From contig NZ_ATUX01000006.1 in the NCBI RefSeq assembly GCF_000420425.1, positions 248,001 through 312,000 on the forward strand: a stretch of 64,000 nucleotides of DNA, in the 5' to 3' direction. Below the pieces are notes generated by a model that saw nothing but the letters and a program-made list of their open reading frames with translations, made no database searches and was not told the origin of the DNA. Each line of letters opens with the position of its first letter. Within the stretch, counting starts at the first letter, position 1. Below are positions 1-8,011 of the stretch, one piece after another. Position numbers and translations under genes: made by a program. This stretch comes from Schaalia vaccimaxillae DSM 15804. GTDB lineage: Bacteria > Actinomycetota > Actinomycetes > Actinomycetales > Actinomycetaceae.

Positions 1-1164
1 CACTGTCAGAACCAGGATGCCGTTGGAGTAGCCGAGGCGGTCGCCGCGCCGAATCATTTGACGCGGCAGATAGGAGTCTCGTGACAACACGGACGCCAAA
101 GTGGGGAAGCCATTGAACGCCGTGTTAGCTGCCAGCACCAAGATCAGGCCGGTGACAACCGTGACCAACAGGAAAAGAAATGATCCGCTACCAAATACCG
201 CCGAAGCAATCTGACCGATAGCCGGAGCAATAGTGGTGTCAGCGGGGAGTGCCTGGCCGTTGAGAGTGAGCTGTTCAGCAGGATCGTCGACGATCTTGAC
301 GCCAGTTTTGCGGGCCAGAACAAGAATGGACAGCATCATCGTAGCCGCGATTGCTCCGAGCATACCCAGGGTGGTGGCAGCATTCTTTGACTTGGGGCGT
401 TTGAACATGGGCACGCCGTTGGAGATGGCTTCGACGCCGGTCAGGGCCGCGCATCCCGAGGAGAAGGCGCGCATCAGCAGGAATGCCCCGGCCAGGCCGG
501 TGATGCCCTGGGCGTGGGCTTCGTCAGGGACGATTTCGTAGGCGGCTGTGGGGGCTTGACCGAGGTTTCCGGTGGCCCACTGGAACATACCGACACCAAC
601 CATCAGTGCGATGGCAAACATGTAGAGGTATGTCGGGATGGCGAAAGCTCCGCCTGCCTCTTTGGTTCCGCGCAAGTTAAGCAGCGCCAAGAGGATGACG
701 AGGGCGACGGCAATCATTACTTCGTGGCCTGTAAGCCTGGGAATAGCGGTGGTGATGTAGGCGGCGCCAGAAGAGATTGAGACCGCGACGGTAAGGATGT
801 AGTCAACGAGTAGTGCTGCCGCGACTACTAGGCCCCAGGTGCGTCCCAGGTTCGTGGTCACGACCTCGTAGTCGCCGCCCCCCGATGGGTAGGCGTGCAC
901 GGTTTGGCGGTAGGACAGGACAACGATGGCTAGGACCGCCGCGACGACGACTCCCACCCAGATGGATTGGATGGCTGCAAGGGAGCCTGCCAGAGCCAGG
1001 GTGAGGAGGATTTCGTCGGGAGCATATGCCACCGATGAAAGGGCGTCAGAGGCGAAGACTGGCAGGGCAATTCGCTTGGGCAGGAGCTGTCGTCCCATGG
1101 CGTCGGAGCGCATGGGGCGACCGATGAGGAGTCGCTTGGCTCGGCTCAGCACGTTGTTCAACAC
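1..1164 (-). CDS. APC-superfamily permease (3' end outside window)
   Basis: This is an integral membrane transporter of the amino acid/polyamine/organocation superfamily, probably an importer of amino acids or a cation-linked solute. I translated the minus strand by hand: 388 codons stay open to base 1, so the C-terminus is missing. The N-terminal part has the sequence LPVFASDALSSVAYAPDEIL, typical of the large APC permeases found next to TrkA genes, followed by repeated hydrophobic segments. I chose GTG at 1164, preceded by a GGAG-type ribosome site; TTG at 1161 is also possible. It is divergent from the TrkA pair, the same arrangement as Rv2690c beside ceoB/ceoC in Mycobacterium tuberculosis. 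The substrate is not known. Confidence 0.85.
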   Translation of the reverse strand, partial: MLNNVLSRAKRLLIGRPMRSDAMGRQLLPKRIALPVFASDALSSVAYAPDEILLTLALAGSLAAIQSIWVGVVVAAVLAIVVLSYRQTVHAYPSGGGDYEVVTTNLGRTWGLVVAAALLVDYILTVAVSISSGAAYITTAIPRLTGHEVMIAVALVILLALLNLRGTKEAGGAFAIPTYLYMFAIALMVGVGMFQWATGNLGQAPTAAYEIVPDEAHAQGITGLAGAFLLMRAFSSGCAALTGVEAISNGVPMFKRPKSKNAATTLGMLGAIAATMMLSILVLARKTGVKIVDDPAEQLTLNGQALPADTTIAPAIGQIASAVFGSGSFLFLLVTVVTGLILVLAANTAFNGFPTLASVLSRDSYLPRQMIRRGDRLGYSNGILVLTV

Positions 1165-1310
1165 GTCGCAAAGCCTAGTCTCCTATTCTCCTGGGTCCAG
1201 CCGGTCTCCTCATAAGCACTAGGTTCTTTACGTCACCTCCGCAGCATCGCTTGAGCGTCGGCAACCTCGTCAGGCTTGGCCTAGGGCAGCGGTAGGGGTA
1301 CGTTTGTTGC

Positions 1311-1976
1311 GTGCATTTTGTGATTATGGGATGTGGCCGCGTGGGGGCACGCTTGGCCGCCCAATTAGACGCCGACGGCCATTCTGTGGCCGTCATTGAC
1401 GCCGATTCCAAAGCCTTCAACCGACTGCCGTCCGATTTTTCTGGGCGACGAGTCACCGGCCAAGGTATGGATCGCGACACCTTACGCAAAGCGGGCCTCA
1501 AAGACGCCTACGCTTTCGCTGCCGTGTCATCGGGCGACAACTCCAACATCATCTCGGCGCGTGTGGCCAGAGAAGTGTTTCACGTCGAACGCGTCGTTGC
1601 CCGAATTTATGATCCAACCCGCGCGTTCGTCTACGAGCGCCTCGGAATCCCCACGGTGGCCTCAGTCAAACGCACCACCGAGTCCGTCATGCGCCGCCTA
1701 CTCCCACCCGACGCGGCCGTAACCTGGACGCACCCCACAGGCGAGGTCTCCCTGGTCAATGCCACCCCCGCGCCGAGTTGGTACGGCGTGGCCTTCCCCA
1801 CCGTTGAAGAGTTGACGGGATGCAGGATCGCCTTTGCCTCGCGTCTAGGGTCGATTAAACCCGCGTCCAATGATCTGGTTGTCCAAGAGCACGATCAGTT
1901 GTACTTCGCGGTGTCTGGGACGGACTCGTCTCAATTGCGCGACGTTTTAACAGCTGCTCCCCAGTTGGAGGCATGA
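1311..1976 (+). CDS. ceoB: TrkA-family potassium uptake regulator (CeoB-like)
   Basis: This is a cytoplasmic RCK-type subunit that binds NAD(H) or a nucleotide and gates Trk-type potassium uptake. The 221-residue protein starts at a GTG and begins with a Rossmann motif GCGRVG (residues 7-12), followed by an acidic residue at the end of the second strand (VIDAD). A TrkA_C-like region forms the C-terminal third. The next gene encodes a second TrkA protein and starts one base after this stop, so the two are probably co-translated and may form a hetero-oligomer, as proposed for CeoB/CeoC. No TrkH/TrkG channel gene is in the window. Confidence 0.9.
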   Translation: MHFVIMGCGRVGARLAAQLDADGHSVAVIDADSKAFNRLPSDFSGRRVTGQGMDRDTLRKAGLKDAYAFAAVSSGDNSNIISARVAREVFHVERVVARIYDPTRAFVYERLGIPTVASVKRTTESVMRRLLPPDAAVTWTHPTGEVSLVNATPAPSWYGVAFPTVEELTGCRIAFASRLGSIKPASNDLVVQEHDQLYFAVSGTDSSQLRDVLTAAPQLEA

Positions 1977-1977
1977 C

Positions 1978-2694
1978 ATGAAGATCGTCATCGCAGGTGC
2001 CGGATCGGTGGGCCGCTCGGTTGCCCTCGAACTCCTTGAGCACGGACACGAACTCACCCTCATCGACAAGCAGCCCGACAAGCTACGGGTTGCTTCCGTT
2101 GCCGATGCCGATTGGGTGTTGGCTGATGCGTGCTCCCCTGACGCTTTACGTGATGCTGGCTTGATGGATGCCGATGTCATGGTGGCAGCCACCGGCGACG
2201 ACAAAGTCAACCTGGTGATCTCGCTACTGGCAAAAACCGAGTTTGCGGTGCCTCGCGTAGTTGCGCGCCTGAACAATCCGAAGAATGAGTGGCTTTTTGA
2301 CCAGTCATGGGGCGTCGATGTTTCCGTGTCGACGCCGCGAATTATGACCTCGTTGGTTGAGGAAGCAGTCTCTGTGGGTATCCCGGTGCGGCTCTTCTCC
2401 TTCAACGGCGCCGAGGTCGCAATGTATGCGATCGTGTTGCCTCAAGAATCGCCCGTAGTTGGAATGCGGGTGGCGCAAATGGCTCTGCCTCCTCGCGCTA
2501 CGCTGACAGCGATCCTGCGTGATGGACGGCCTCTCACCCCCGGCCCGGACGACCTGCTTGAGGCCGGAGATGAGCTTCTGCTGATCTTGGCGGACAACGA
2601 CCAGAATATTTTGGCGAAACTCACCGCCCTGGTTGCAGTACCAGAGCCGCAAGAAGTTACCGACGGCGACGAAGGTGGCGAAGATCAAGCGTAA
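1978..2694 (+). CDS. ceoC: TrkA-family potassium uptake regulator (CeoC-like)
   Basis: This is the second RCK/TrkA subunit of the pair, 238 residues. The nucleotide-binding Rossmann motif GAGSVG is at residues 7-12 and LIDKQ closes the second strand. The C-terminal TrkA_C domain (about residues 140-225) includes the typical segment ending in EAGDELLLIL. A 15-residue acidic tail follows. The gene starts one base after the upstream trkA stop, so the two form an operon. Its function is inferred from family membership and from the conserved actinobacterial pair. Confidence 0.9.
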   Translation: MKIVIAGAGSVGRSVALELLEHGHELTLIDKQPDKLRVASVADADWVLADACSPDALRDAGLMDADVMVAATGDDKVNLVISLLAKTEFAVPRVVARLNNPKNEWLFDQSWGVDVSVSTPRIMTSLVEEAVSVGIPVRLFSFNGAEVAMYAIVLPQESPVVGMRVAQMALPPRATLTAILRDGRPLTPGPDDLLEAGDELLLILADNDQNILAKLTALVAVPEPQEVTDGDEGGEDQA

Positions 2695-2755
2695 GTGATT
2701 CTCCTACGAATTCTCGATTCGAGGAGCTACCAGTTCGTCAGTTCAGCAGTGAGGT

Positions 2756-3493
2756 TCAGGGTGTTGAAACGCTCGCTTGCGAGGAGGATTCATCGAGCAG
2801 CGGTTTGAAAGGCTTTAAGCCGATCCATGTCGCCCAACACACCAATGCAAAGAGCGGCAGACCAAGGATCAGTTTAGCGACACCCAGTTCAGTCACCATG
2901 GATGCCTGCCATAACGGCCACTGCACCCCCAAACGGATCGCAAACATCATCGCCCACGCCCACGACAACGCCGTGCAACGACGGTTTAGCAGGCGGTAAC
3001 GTTCCTGGCTACGCCACCGCGGTCCCAGGCCCCAGACGAGGCCGACGCCAATGGACACAAGCGACCGGCGAGCAAAAATCGTGGCCACGATGCCAGTGAG
3101 GAACGCGCTTGCGGTGATCAGACCCCACGCAAAATAGTTTTCAGTCTTTCCTGACATCGCTGCCCAGACCACACCGATAGCAACGCCAAAAACTCCCGAA
3201 AGTGCTTGAGTCAAAGGTTGGCGCTGAACGAGGCGTATGAGGCAGGCAAGGAGTGCAACTGCTCCAGCAGCAATTAGAGTTGGCCACAAGGCACGAGTAA
3301 CAACGTAAGCGATGACGAAGATCAGGCCGGGTGCTAGAGATTCAACGAGGCCGCGCGCTCCCCCGACCGCAGCCTGCCACGAAAATACTTCCTCATCAAT
3401 TTGACGCATCCAAACGGGAATAGGAGCCCCAACTAAGACATCGTCTCTTTGTGCTTGCGCCTGCTGTTCTTCCTTGGATGTCAGGTGGTCCAT
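2756..3493 (-). CDS. DUF3159 membrane protein
   Basis: This 245-residue protein belongs to the DUF3159 family (Rv2693c type), whose function is unknown. After a polar N-terminus of about 45 residues come about six hydrophobic segments arranged in pairs, including FVIAYVVTRALWPTLIAAG and a GLVWGLGPRWRS loop. Its start overlaps the stop of the upstream OB-fold gene by one base (TGATG), so translation is probably coupled. The neighbours are the same as in other Actinobacteria (TrkA pair, OB-fold, DUF3710, DUF4193), which suggests a shared envelope or ion-homeostasis role, but that is inference. Confidence 0.85.
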   Translation of the reverse strand: MDHLTSKEEQQAQAQRDDVLVGAPIPVWMRQIDEEVFSWQAAVGGARGLVESLAPGLIFVIAYVVTRALWPTLIAAGAVALLACLIRLVQRQPLTQALSGVFGVAIGVVWAAMSGKTENYFAWGLITASAFLTGIVATIFARRSLVSIGVGLVWGLGPRWRSQERYRLLNRRCTALSWAWAMMFAIRLGVQWPLWQASMVTELGVAKLILGLPLFALVCWATWIGLKPFKPLLDESSSQASVSTP

Positions 3494-3885
3494 CAGTTCT
3501 CCGACGCGATAATCCGATAGAGCGGATTGATAATGACTAGATGGTCGCCCTGCCGACCGGCTGTGCCCTCAACTTCGATGTGCTCTCCGACGGAAAGGCC
3601 TGGAATGTGATTGCGCCCAGGCCACCGCAATTCGATAGTGCCCGTGCCGTCAAAGAGAGTGGCAATGAGTACTGAATGGCCTCCCTCGTAAGGGAAAGTC
3701 ATGGACTTCAGACGGCCGTAGAGCGTCACTCGTTCGCGGTCGCGAATATCGCAGATCGCCGTGGTGCCGCGACTACGCCGTGAGCGATCTTCGTCATTGA
3801 CCTCGTCAGCCTCACGGCTATCGGTGTGCAAACTCTGGACGAGCTTCGCCCACAGGTTCTTAACGAACCCGCCCGAGTCAGACAT
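3493..3885 (-). CDS. OB-fold nucleic acid-binding domain protein
   Basis: This small soluble protein of 130 residues has a single OB-fold, of the sort that binds nucleic acid. The core runs from about residue 50 (RERVTLYGRLKSMTF) to residue 125, with five beta-strand-like stretches and the segment GTIELRWPGRNHIPGLSVGE. It resembles Rv2694c and the RecG-type OB domain. The N-terminal 45 residues are charged and probably disordered. It overlaps the upstream DUF3710 gene by 8 bases and the downstream DUF3159 gene by one base. The partner or target is not known. Confidence 0.85.
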   Translation of the reverse strand: MSDSGGFVKNLWAKLVQSLHTDSREADEVNDEDRSRRSRGTTAICDIRDRERVTLYGRLKSMTFPYEGGHSVLIATLFDGTGTIELRWPGRNHIPGLSVGEHIEVEGTAGRQGDHLVIINPLYRIIASEN

Positions 3886-4525
3886 TCGGAACCTCTACGG
3901 CCCCAGAGGGCACGTGCAGGGGCAACAAGTCAAGGCGGGCACGCGGCTGATCGTCACGCACCACAACAATGCGATCAATGACCTTTTCGATCTGCTCGCC
4001 AGCTTCGAGGCTTTGCGCCGCGGGACCGATGATGTCAATCCGCGCAAACCACCGGTCGCCCTCGCGCCCAATAATGCGCATACGCGAGGTTGCGTCGCGT
4101 CCATCCGGCGTCTTGACGGGCATATCGGCTAAGAGCTCCTGGCCGTAACGGGTCTGAACGTGTTCAATTGTGCCGCCTGAGTCCTCAAGTGAGGCCTTGA
4201 GCTGCTCTCGTACCTCGTCCCACACACCTCCTGAACGCGGAGCAGCCGCCACCGACATCTGAATGCCGGAAGCACCAAGAACCACGAGGACGCGCAGAAC
4301 CGTCTTCTGGTCATCGGCCACCTGCGTGCGAAGCTGCATGCCTTGAATCGCGGGGATTCGTACCGACCCCATATCGACATATCCGGTTGATGTGTCAACT
4401 TCACTCAATGAGCGCGGCCCTGGTTGGTTCCAGATGTCGTCCTCGTCGTTGAGGGTGGGCAGAACTTGAACCTGCTCTTCGTGTTCGACGACTTCGACTG
4501 GAGTCTTCTTTTTACGTCCAAACAT
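3878..4525 (-). CDS. DUF3710 protein
   Basis: This 215-residue protein belongs to the DUF3710 family (Rv2696c type), of unknown function. It begins MFGRKKK, a basic start shared by many members, and contains the family-like stretches TGYVDMGSVRIPA (about residues 48-60) and GREGDRWFARIDIIGPAA (about 150-167). No transmembrane segment or signal peptide is seen. It lies in the minus-strand run DUF4193 - DUF3710 - OB-fold - DUF3159. In M. tuberculosis a dut gene lies between the equivalents of this gene and DUF4193; here only a 9-base gap separates them and dut is absent. Confidence 0.85.
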   Translation of the reverse strand: MFGRKKKTPVEVVEHEEQVQVLPTLNDEDDIWNQPGPRSLSEVDTSTGYVDMGSVRIPAIQGMQLRTQVADDQKTVLRVLVVLGASGIQMSVAAAPRSGGVWDEVREQLKASLEDSGGTIEHVQTRYGQELLADMPVKTPDGRDATSRMRIIGREGDRWFARIDIIGPAAQSLEAGEQIEKVIDRIVVVRDDQPRARLDLLPLHVPSGAVEVPNV

Positions 4526-4534
4526 TCCAGGGCC

Positions 4535-4837
4535 TCAGCCCGCGCACTCGGTGCACACGGGCAAGCCAGCGTCATCGACGTAGGCCTGCTGTGAGGCGTG
4601 GTGAACGAGGAAGCACACTGAGCAGGTGAACTCGTCTTCCTGGCGAGGAACGACGTGAACAGTCAGTTCTTCCTTGGACAGATCAGCTCCGGGCAGCTCA
4701 AAATTCTCAGCCGCCTCGTTTTCGTCCTCTTCGATTTCGGCCGAGCCAGCGTCATTTCGACGTGACTTGAGCTCCTCAATCGAGTCTTCGGCGACATCGT
4801 CCTCGTTCTTGCGTGGAGCGTCGTAATCAGTTGCCAT
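4535..4837 (-). CDS. DUF4193 zinc-ribbon-like small protein
   Basis: This is a 100-residue acidic protein of the DUF4193 family (Rv2699c type), universal in Actinobacteria but without a firm function. The C-terminus carries two CxxC pairs (CSVC and CTEC) about 25 residues apart, consistent with a zinc ribbon. I placed the start at MATDYD because a strong GGGAGGGG ribosome site lies just upstream and because the family begins with this sequence; a start 29 codons upstream would add unrelated residues. It is divergent from sepH, with 172 bases between the two starts. Confidence 0.9.
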   Translation of the reverse strand: MATDYDAPRKNEDDVAEDSIEELKSRRNDAGSAEIEEDENEAAENFELPGADLSKEELTVHVVPRQEDEFTCSVCFLVHHASQQAYVDDAGLPVCTECAG

Positions 4838-5009
4838 GGTCATCCCCTCCCGGGCCTTGAGCTGCACGACAGTCATTCGTGCCTCAGCGGTGGGAGGATA
4901 ACACTTGCGCAAGTTCAATGCCATCGAGTTGGAGACACGCGCAGAATTGAGCCGATGTTTTCCCCGTCATTTGAGACGATTCGACTCGACCATTACGCAG
5001 GAGGTGTCC

Positions 5010-6173
5010 ATGATCGAGCTCGAATTGCTCGGTGTCGGAGGCGACGGAGAATCGCTGGTGTTCACGGATGAGAACGGTGAACGCTACAGCGTCCAGATCA
5101 CCGATGAGCTGCGCGGCGCCACGCGACGCGACCGTCCTCGGATCGAGGCCGCCCCTTCAATTGCAGCCCAGGCCCTGCGCCCGCGTGAGATCCAATCGAT
5201 GCTGCGCGCCGGTGCGACGGTTGAAGAAATCGCATCTGGGCATGGCATGGATCCCGCCTCTGTACGACGTTTTGAAGCTCCCGTTCAGGCAGAAAAGAAC
5301 TATGCGCTTCAGCGCGCTCTAGCCAGCACCGTGGGCAATACCCCCGACGGCCCTACGATGGGCGACCTCGTAGTGGATCGACTGGCTGCGCGCGGAGTGG
5401 ATCCGGATTCTTTGGAGTGGAAGGCTCAACGTGAGGCTTCCGGCCCGTGGCAGATCTGCTTGACTTTTGTCCAGGGAGCCGCCGAACGCGGAGCTCACTG
5501 GCTGTTAACGAGCGGCGGCGGAATTGAAGCCGTCGATCAGGAAGCCCAGTGGCTCACTGAAACAGTTTCGCAAACGCCTGCGGCTTCGATCTTCACTCCC
5601 TTGCCCGCCCCTGAGCGCGATGAGGCTGATCTTGAAGAGGTCCGGGCTCGCGAAGCAATTTTGGATCAGCTCAATGCTGCGCGCGGCAAGCGCCAGGAAA
5701 TCGAGTATGACCTGGACGAGGACGAAGGATTCGACGAAATCTTCGGCGATGACGCTGAGGCTGACTCTGACGAGGATTCATCGGATCCAGCTCCCAGCAC
5801 TATTTCTGCGCGCATCTATTCGATTGCTCAAGCACGCACCAAGGACCAGGCGGATCGTGGCCCCTTGCCGACGACCGCGCAGATTCCCGAAGTCGCTACT
5901 GATAGCGGTGAGTCCAAGCGGATGGACCCGTCGGTTTTCTGGTTGCCCGATTCTCAGGTGACTCCGGTAGCTGACTCGCCGGTGGAGCCGGTGCTTGAGG
6001 AAAAAGCTGGTGAGGCTGAGGCTTCAGGTTCAGAAGACGTAGCCCAAAATGACGCGCTTCCGGGTTTGGAAACGCTGGATGCTTCCGAGGCCCCTAAGAA
6101 GAAGGCTAAGAAGGGGCGTCGTTCGGTTCCTAGTTGGGATGAGATTGTTTTCGGTTCCAAGCCGAAGAACTGA
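5010..6173 (+). CDS. sepH: SepH septation protein (DUF3071)
   Basis: SepH is an actinobacterial cell-division protein that binds FtsZ and promotes its assembly. This copy has 387 residues. The N-terminal DUF3071 region (about residues 1-170) includes the helix-turn-helix-like stretch LRPREIQSMLRAGATVEEIA. A long acidic linker (about 215-350) follows. The C-terminus ends in the conserved RRSVPSWDEIVFGSKP. I chose ATG 5010, which has CAGGAGGTG directly upstream; an upstream in-frame start would add 35 residues that do not fit the family. It is convergent with the phosphodiesterase gene, and an inverted repeat lies between them. Confidence 0.92.
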   Translation: MIELELLGVGGDGESLVFTDENGERYSVQITDELRGATRRDRPRIEAAPSIAAQALRPREIQSMLRAGATVEEIASGHGMDPASVRRFEAPVQAEKNYALQRALASTVGNTPDGPTMGDLVVDRLAARGVDPDSLEWKAQREASGPWQICLTFVQGAAERGAHWLLTSGGGIEAVDQEAQWLTETVSQTPAASIFTPLPAPERDEADLEEVRAREAILDQLNAARGKRQEIEYDLDEDEGFDEIFGDDAEADSDEDSSDPAPSTISARIYSIAQARTKDQADRGPLPTTAQIPEVATDSGESKRMDPSVFWLPDSQVTPVADSPVEPVLEEKAGEAEASGSEDVAQNDALPGLETLDASEAPKKKAKKGRRSVPSWDEIVFGSKPKN

Positions 6174-6192
6174 CTGCTCCCTTCCCCGCCCC

Positions 6193-6266
6193 CGCCGAGA
6201 GCAGACCTTATGCGCATTTTCGCCCTCGAAATCGCTGATTTTTGACCACAAAGTCTGCTCTCGGCG
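6193..6266. repeat. 14-bp inverted repeat between convergent genes
   Basis: The arm CGCCGAGAGCAGAC (6193-6206) and its exact complement (6253-6266) flank a 46-base spacer, followed by AGAAAAA on the plus strand. It sits between the ends of sepH and the phosphodiesterase gene. It may act as a two-way terminator, but the loop is long for an intrinsic terminator, so another role such as a remnant of a mobile repeat is possible. Confidence 0.5.
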
Positions 6267-6274
6267 AGAAAAAT

Positions 6275-7423
6275 TTAGGCGAGTTGGAGGACCGGGATTC
6301 GCATCTCTTCTGGGGTGAGCGAACCGTGGACTCCGGGCATTGCAATTGATTGGAACGACTGGGTCCGAGAATCAACCACTCCGAAGCGCTCACGCATGAG
6401 CACCAATGCCGTGCCGACAACTTCAACTCCAGGCCCTGTCCCGATCACTGCAGCGATCTCGTCGCCGACAAGAATCCACGCGCGGTCCCCCAGCTCATTG
6501 CGCCACCGCTCAATGACCGCATCTTCCTCATCCAGCTCCGCATGGACATGGACTGCGCGCGTCTCCCCCGCGATCGCTACAACACCGGCTCCCAGCCCCG
6601 GTTGCGCCGCCAAGTCAGCCAAGTCAGACCGTTCAACATTGACCATGCCATGATCGGCCGTCAGCACACACCGCACACCAGCCGGCAGGCGCCGCAAGAG
6701 GCTACCCAGGCCTCGGTCAAAGTCCTCCAACGCGGCAACCCACTGCGGCGAACCAATTCCGTGTCCGTGGCCGGCATGGTCAATATCTGACCAATACAGG
6801 TAGACCACGCGCGTGCCTTTTCGTAGCTCGCCAAGTGCAGCAGCGCAGCGTTCCTCCCAAGAAAATGCCCCCACGTGGCGCGAACCGCGCAAGGCCGCCC
6901 TCGTCAATCCCGAGCCGGCGAACGAGGACGGCGAGACGACCGCTGACTCAACCCCCACCTCGGCCAGTAATTCAAAACGTGTCTTCACACTCTGCCAGTC
7001 CTCGACGGCCGGCCCACCCTCAAAGGCCAAAAGATTCATCACCGAATAGTTGTGGAGCACCGAATACCCGACCATGCGTGTTGCCCCCGGGAAAGCTCCC
7101 GTACCAAAAGCAGTGATGGCAGCCGCCGTGGTTGAGGGGACAACGGTGTGGATAGAGCGGATGTCATTGCGCATGGATCGAAGCGTGGGGGCATGGCCGA
7201 AGTGGTCGGCCATGCCGTAGTAGCCCAAGCCGTCTGCAAGGATGACGAGGAGTTGTTCTGCGTCCGAAGCGATTCCCAAGGCTTCTCGCGCCCCGTCGTC
7301 TGCCCCAGGCAGTGCGGGGTCGAGGGCGGCCAGTGACGCTCCCAGCACGTCGGTGAGCAGCGGTTCGTCAGCTGTGGGCAGGTCTGCTCCGGGAAGGTCC
7401 AGACCGGTGGGACGCTCATGCAT
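6275..7423 (-). CDS. Alkaline phosphatase superfamily protein (nucleotide pyrophosphatase/phosphodiesterase type)
   Basis: This 382-residue metal-dependent hydrolase of the alkaline phosphatase fold probably cleaves phosphodiester or pyrophosphate bonds. The N-terminal metal site is VILADGLGYYGM, the nucleophile region is HTVVPSTTAAAITAFGTGAFPG with a Thr/Ser nucleophile, and the later metal ligands are in YLYWSDIDHAGHGHG and VLTADHGMVNV. No signal peptide is apparent, so it seems cytoplasmic. Its start overlaps the DUF5998 stop by 8 bases. The sepH - phosphatase - DUF5998 - parC neighbourhood also occurs in other Actinobacteria. The natural substrate is unknown. Confidence 0.88.
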   Translation of the reverse strand: MHERPTGLDLPGADLPTADEPLLTDVLGASLAALDPALPGADDGAREALGIASDAEQLLVILADGLGYYGMADHFGHAPTLRSMRNDIRSIHTVVPSTTAAAITAFGTGAFPGATRMVGYSVLHNYSVMNLLAFEGGPAVEDWQSVKTRFELLAEVGVESAVVSPSSFAGSGLTRAALRGSRHVGAFSWEERCAAALGELRKGTRVVYLYWSDIDHAGHGHGIGSPQWVAALEDFDRGLGSLLRRLPAGVRCVLTADHGMVNVERSDLADLAAQPGLGAGVVAIAGETRAVHVHAELDEEDAVIERWRNELGDRAWILVGDEIAAVIGTGPGVEVVGTALVLMRERFGVVDSRTQSFQSIAMPGVHGSLTPEEMRIPVLQLA

Positions 7424-7952
7424 GGTTCTGTCCGATCAGTCGGTACAGATGATCGACGAATTGCTCGGCCTCGGCCAGAACGTCGACACCGTCGGCTGCC
7501 CCAGAAATACGAATCGTCAGATCGTCGGGGAAGGTAGACGCTGAATAGCCATGGTCGGCGGTGCACTGTGGGTCGTCACAGTGGGCCGGTTCTATTTCTG
7601 TTCGACGCTGTCCACCTACGTTAATGGCGATAGTCAGCTCACTGACTTCGCACGATATTTCAGGCCGGTCAACAACTTCCATCATGGAGGCACCCATGAT
7701 GGAAGAGATTGGGTGGATGGCGGTTGCGACGCCTGCTCCCCCGCTTTCGAGTTCGTCAATATGGACGTGGATGAGGCACGAGGACGTGAGCGTTGCCACC
7801 GTCAGATGGCGGAAAACTGAGCCTCGGTCGAAGGCGGCGTCTACTTGGCATAGCGTTGCCAGCGGTTCGGTTCCTCGCAGCGCACGCCGGAGAGCACGCT
7901 TGGCAATCTGAGGATAGAAGCCCGCGCGTTCGATTCTTGCCCATGTGTCCAT
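7416..7952 (-). CDS. DUF5998 protein
   Basis: This 178-residue protein belongs to the DUF5998 family found beside the phosphodiesterase and parC in many Actinobacteria. The N-terminus (WARIERAGFYPQIAKRALRRAL) is basic and helical. The middle contains the segment RRTEIEPAHCDDPQCTADHGYSA, with closely spaced Cys and His residues that could bind a metal. Its function is unknown. It is divergent from parC, with about 59 bases between the starts, so both promoters lie in that short gap. Confidence 0.82.
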   Translation of the reverse strand: MDTWARIERAGFYPQIAKRALRRALRGTEPLATLCQVDAAFDRGSVFRHLTVATLTSSCLIHVHIDELESGGAGVATAIHPISSIMGASMMEVVDRPEISCEVSELTIAINVGGQRRTEIEPAHCDDPQCTADHGYSASTFPDDLTIRISGAADGVDVLAEAEQFVDHLYRLIGQNHA

Positions 7953-8011
7953 CCCCTAATTGTGCCGTCACACGGCGTGTGAGTCGAAAACAGCTCGTGA
8001 GCGGCGTAAGA

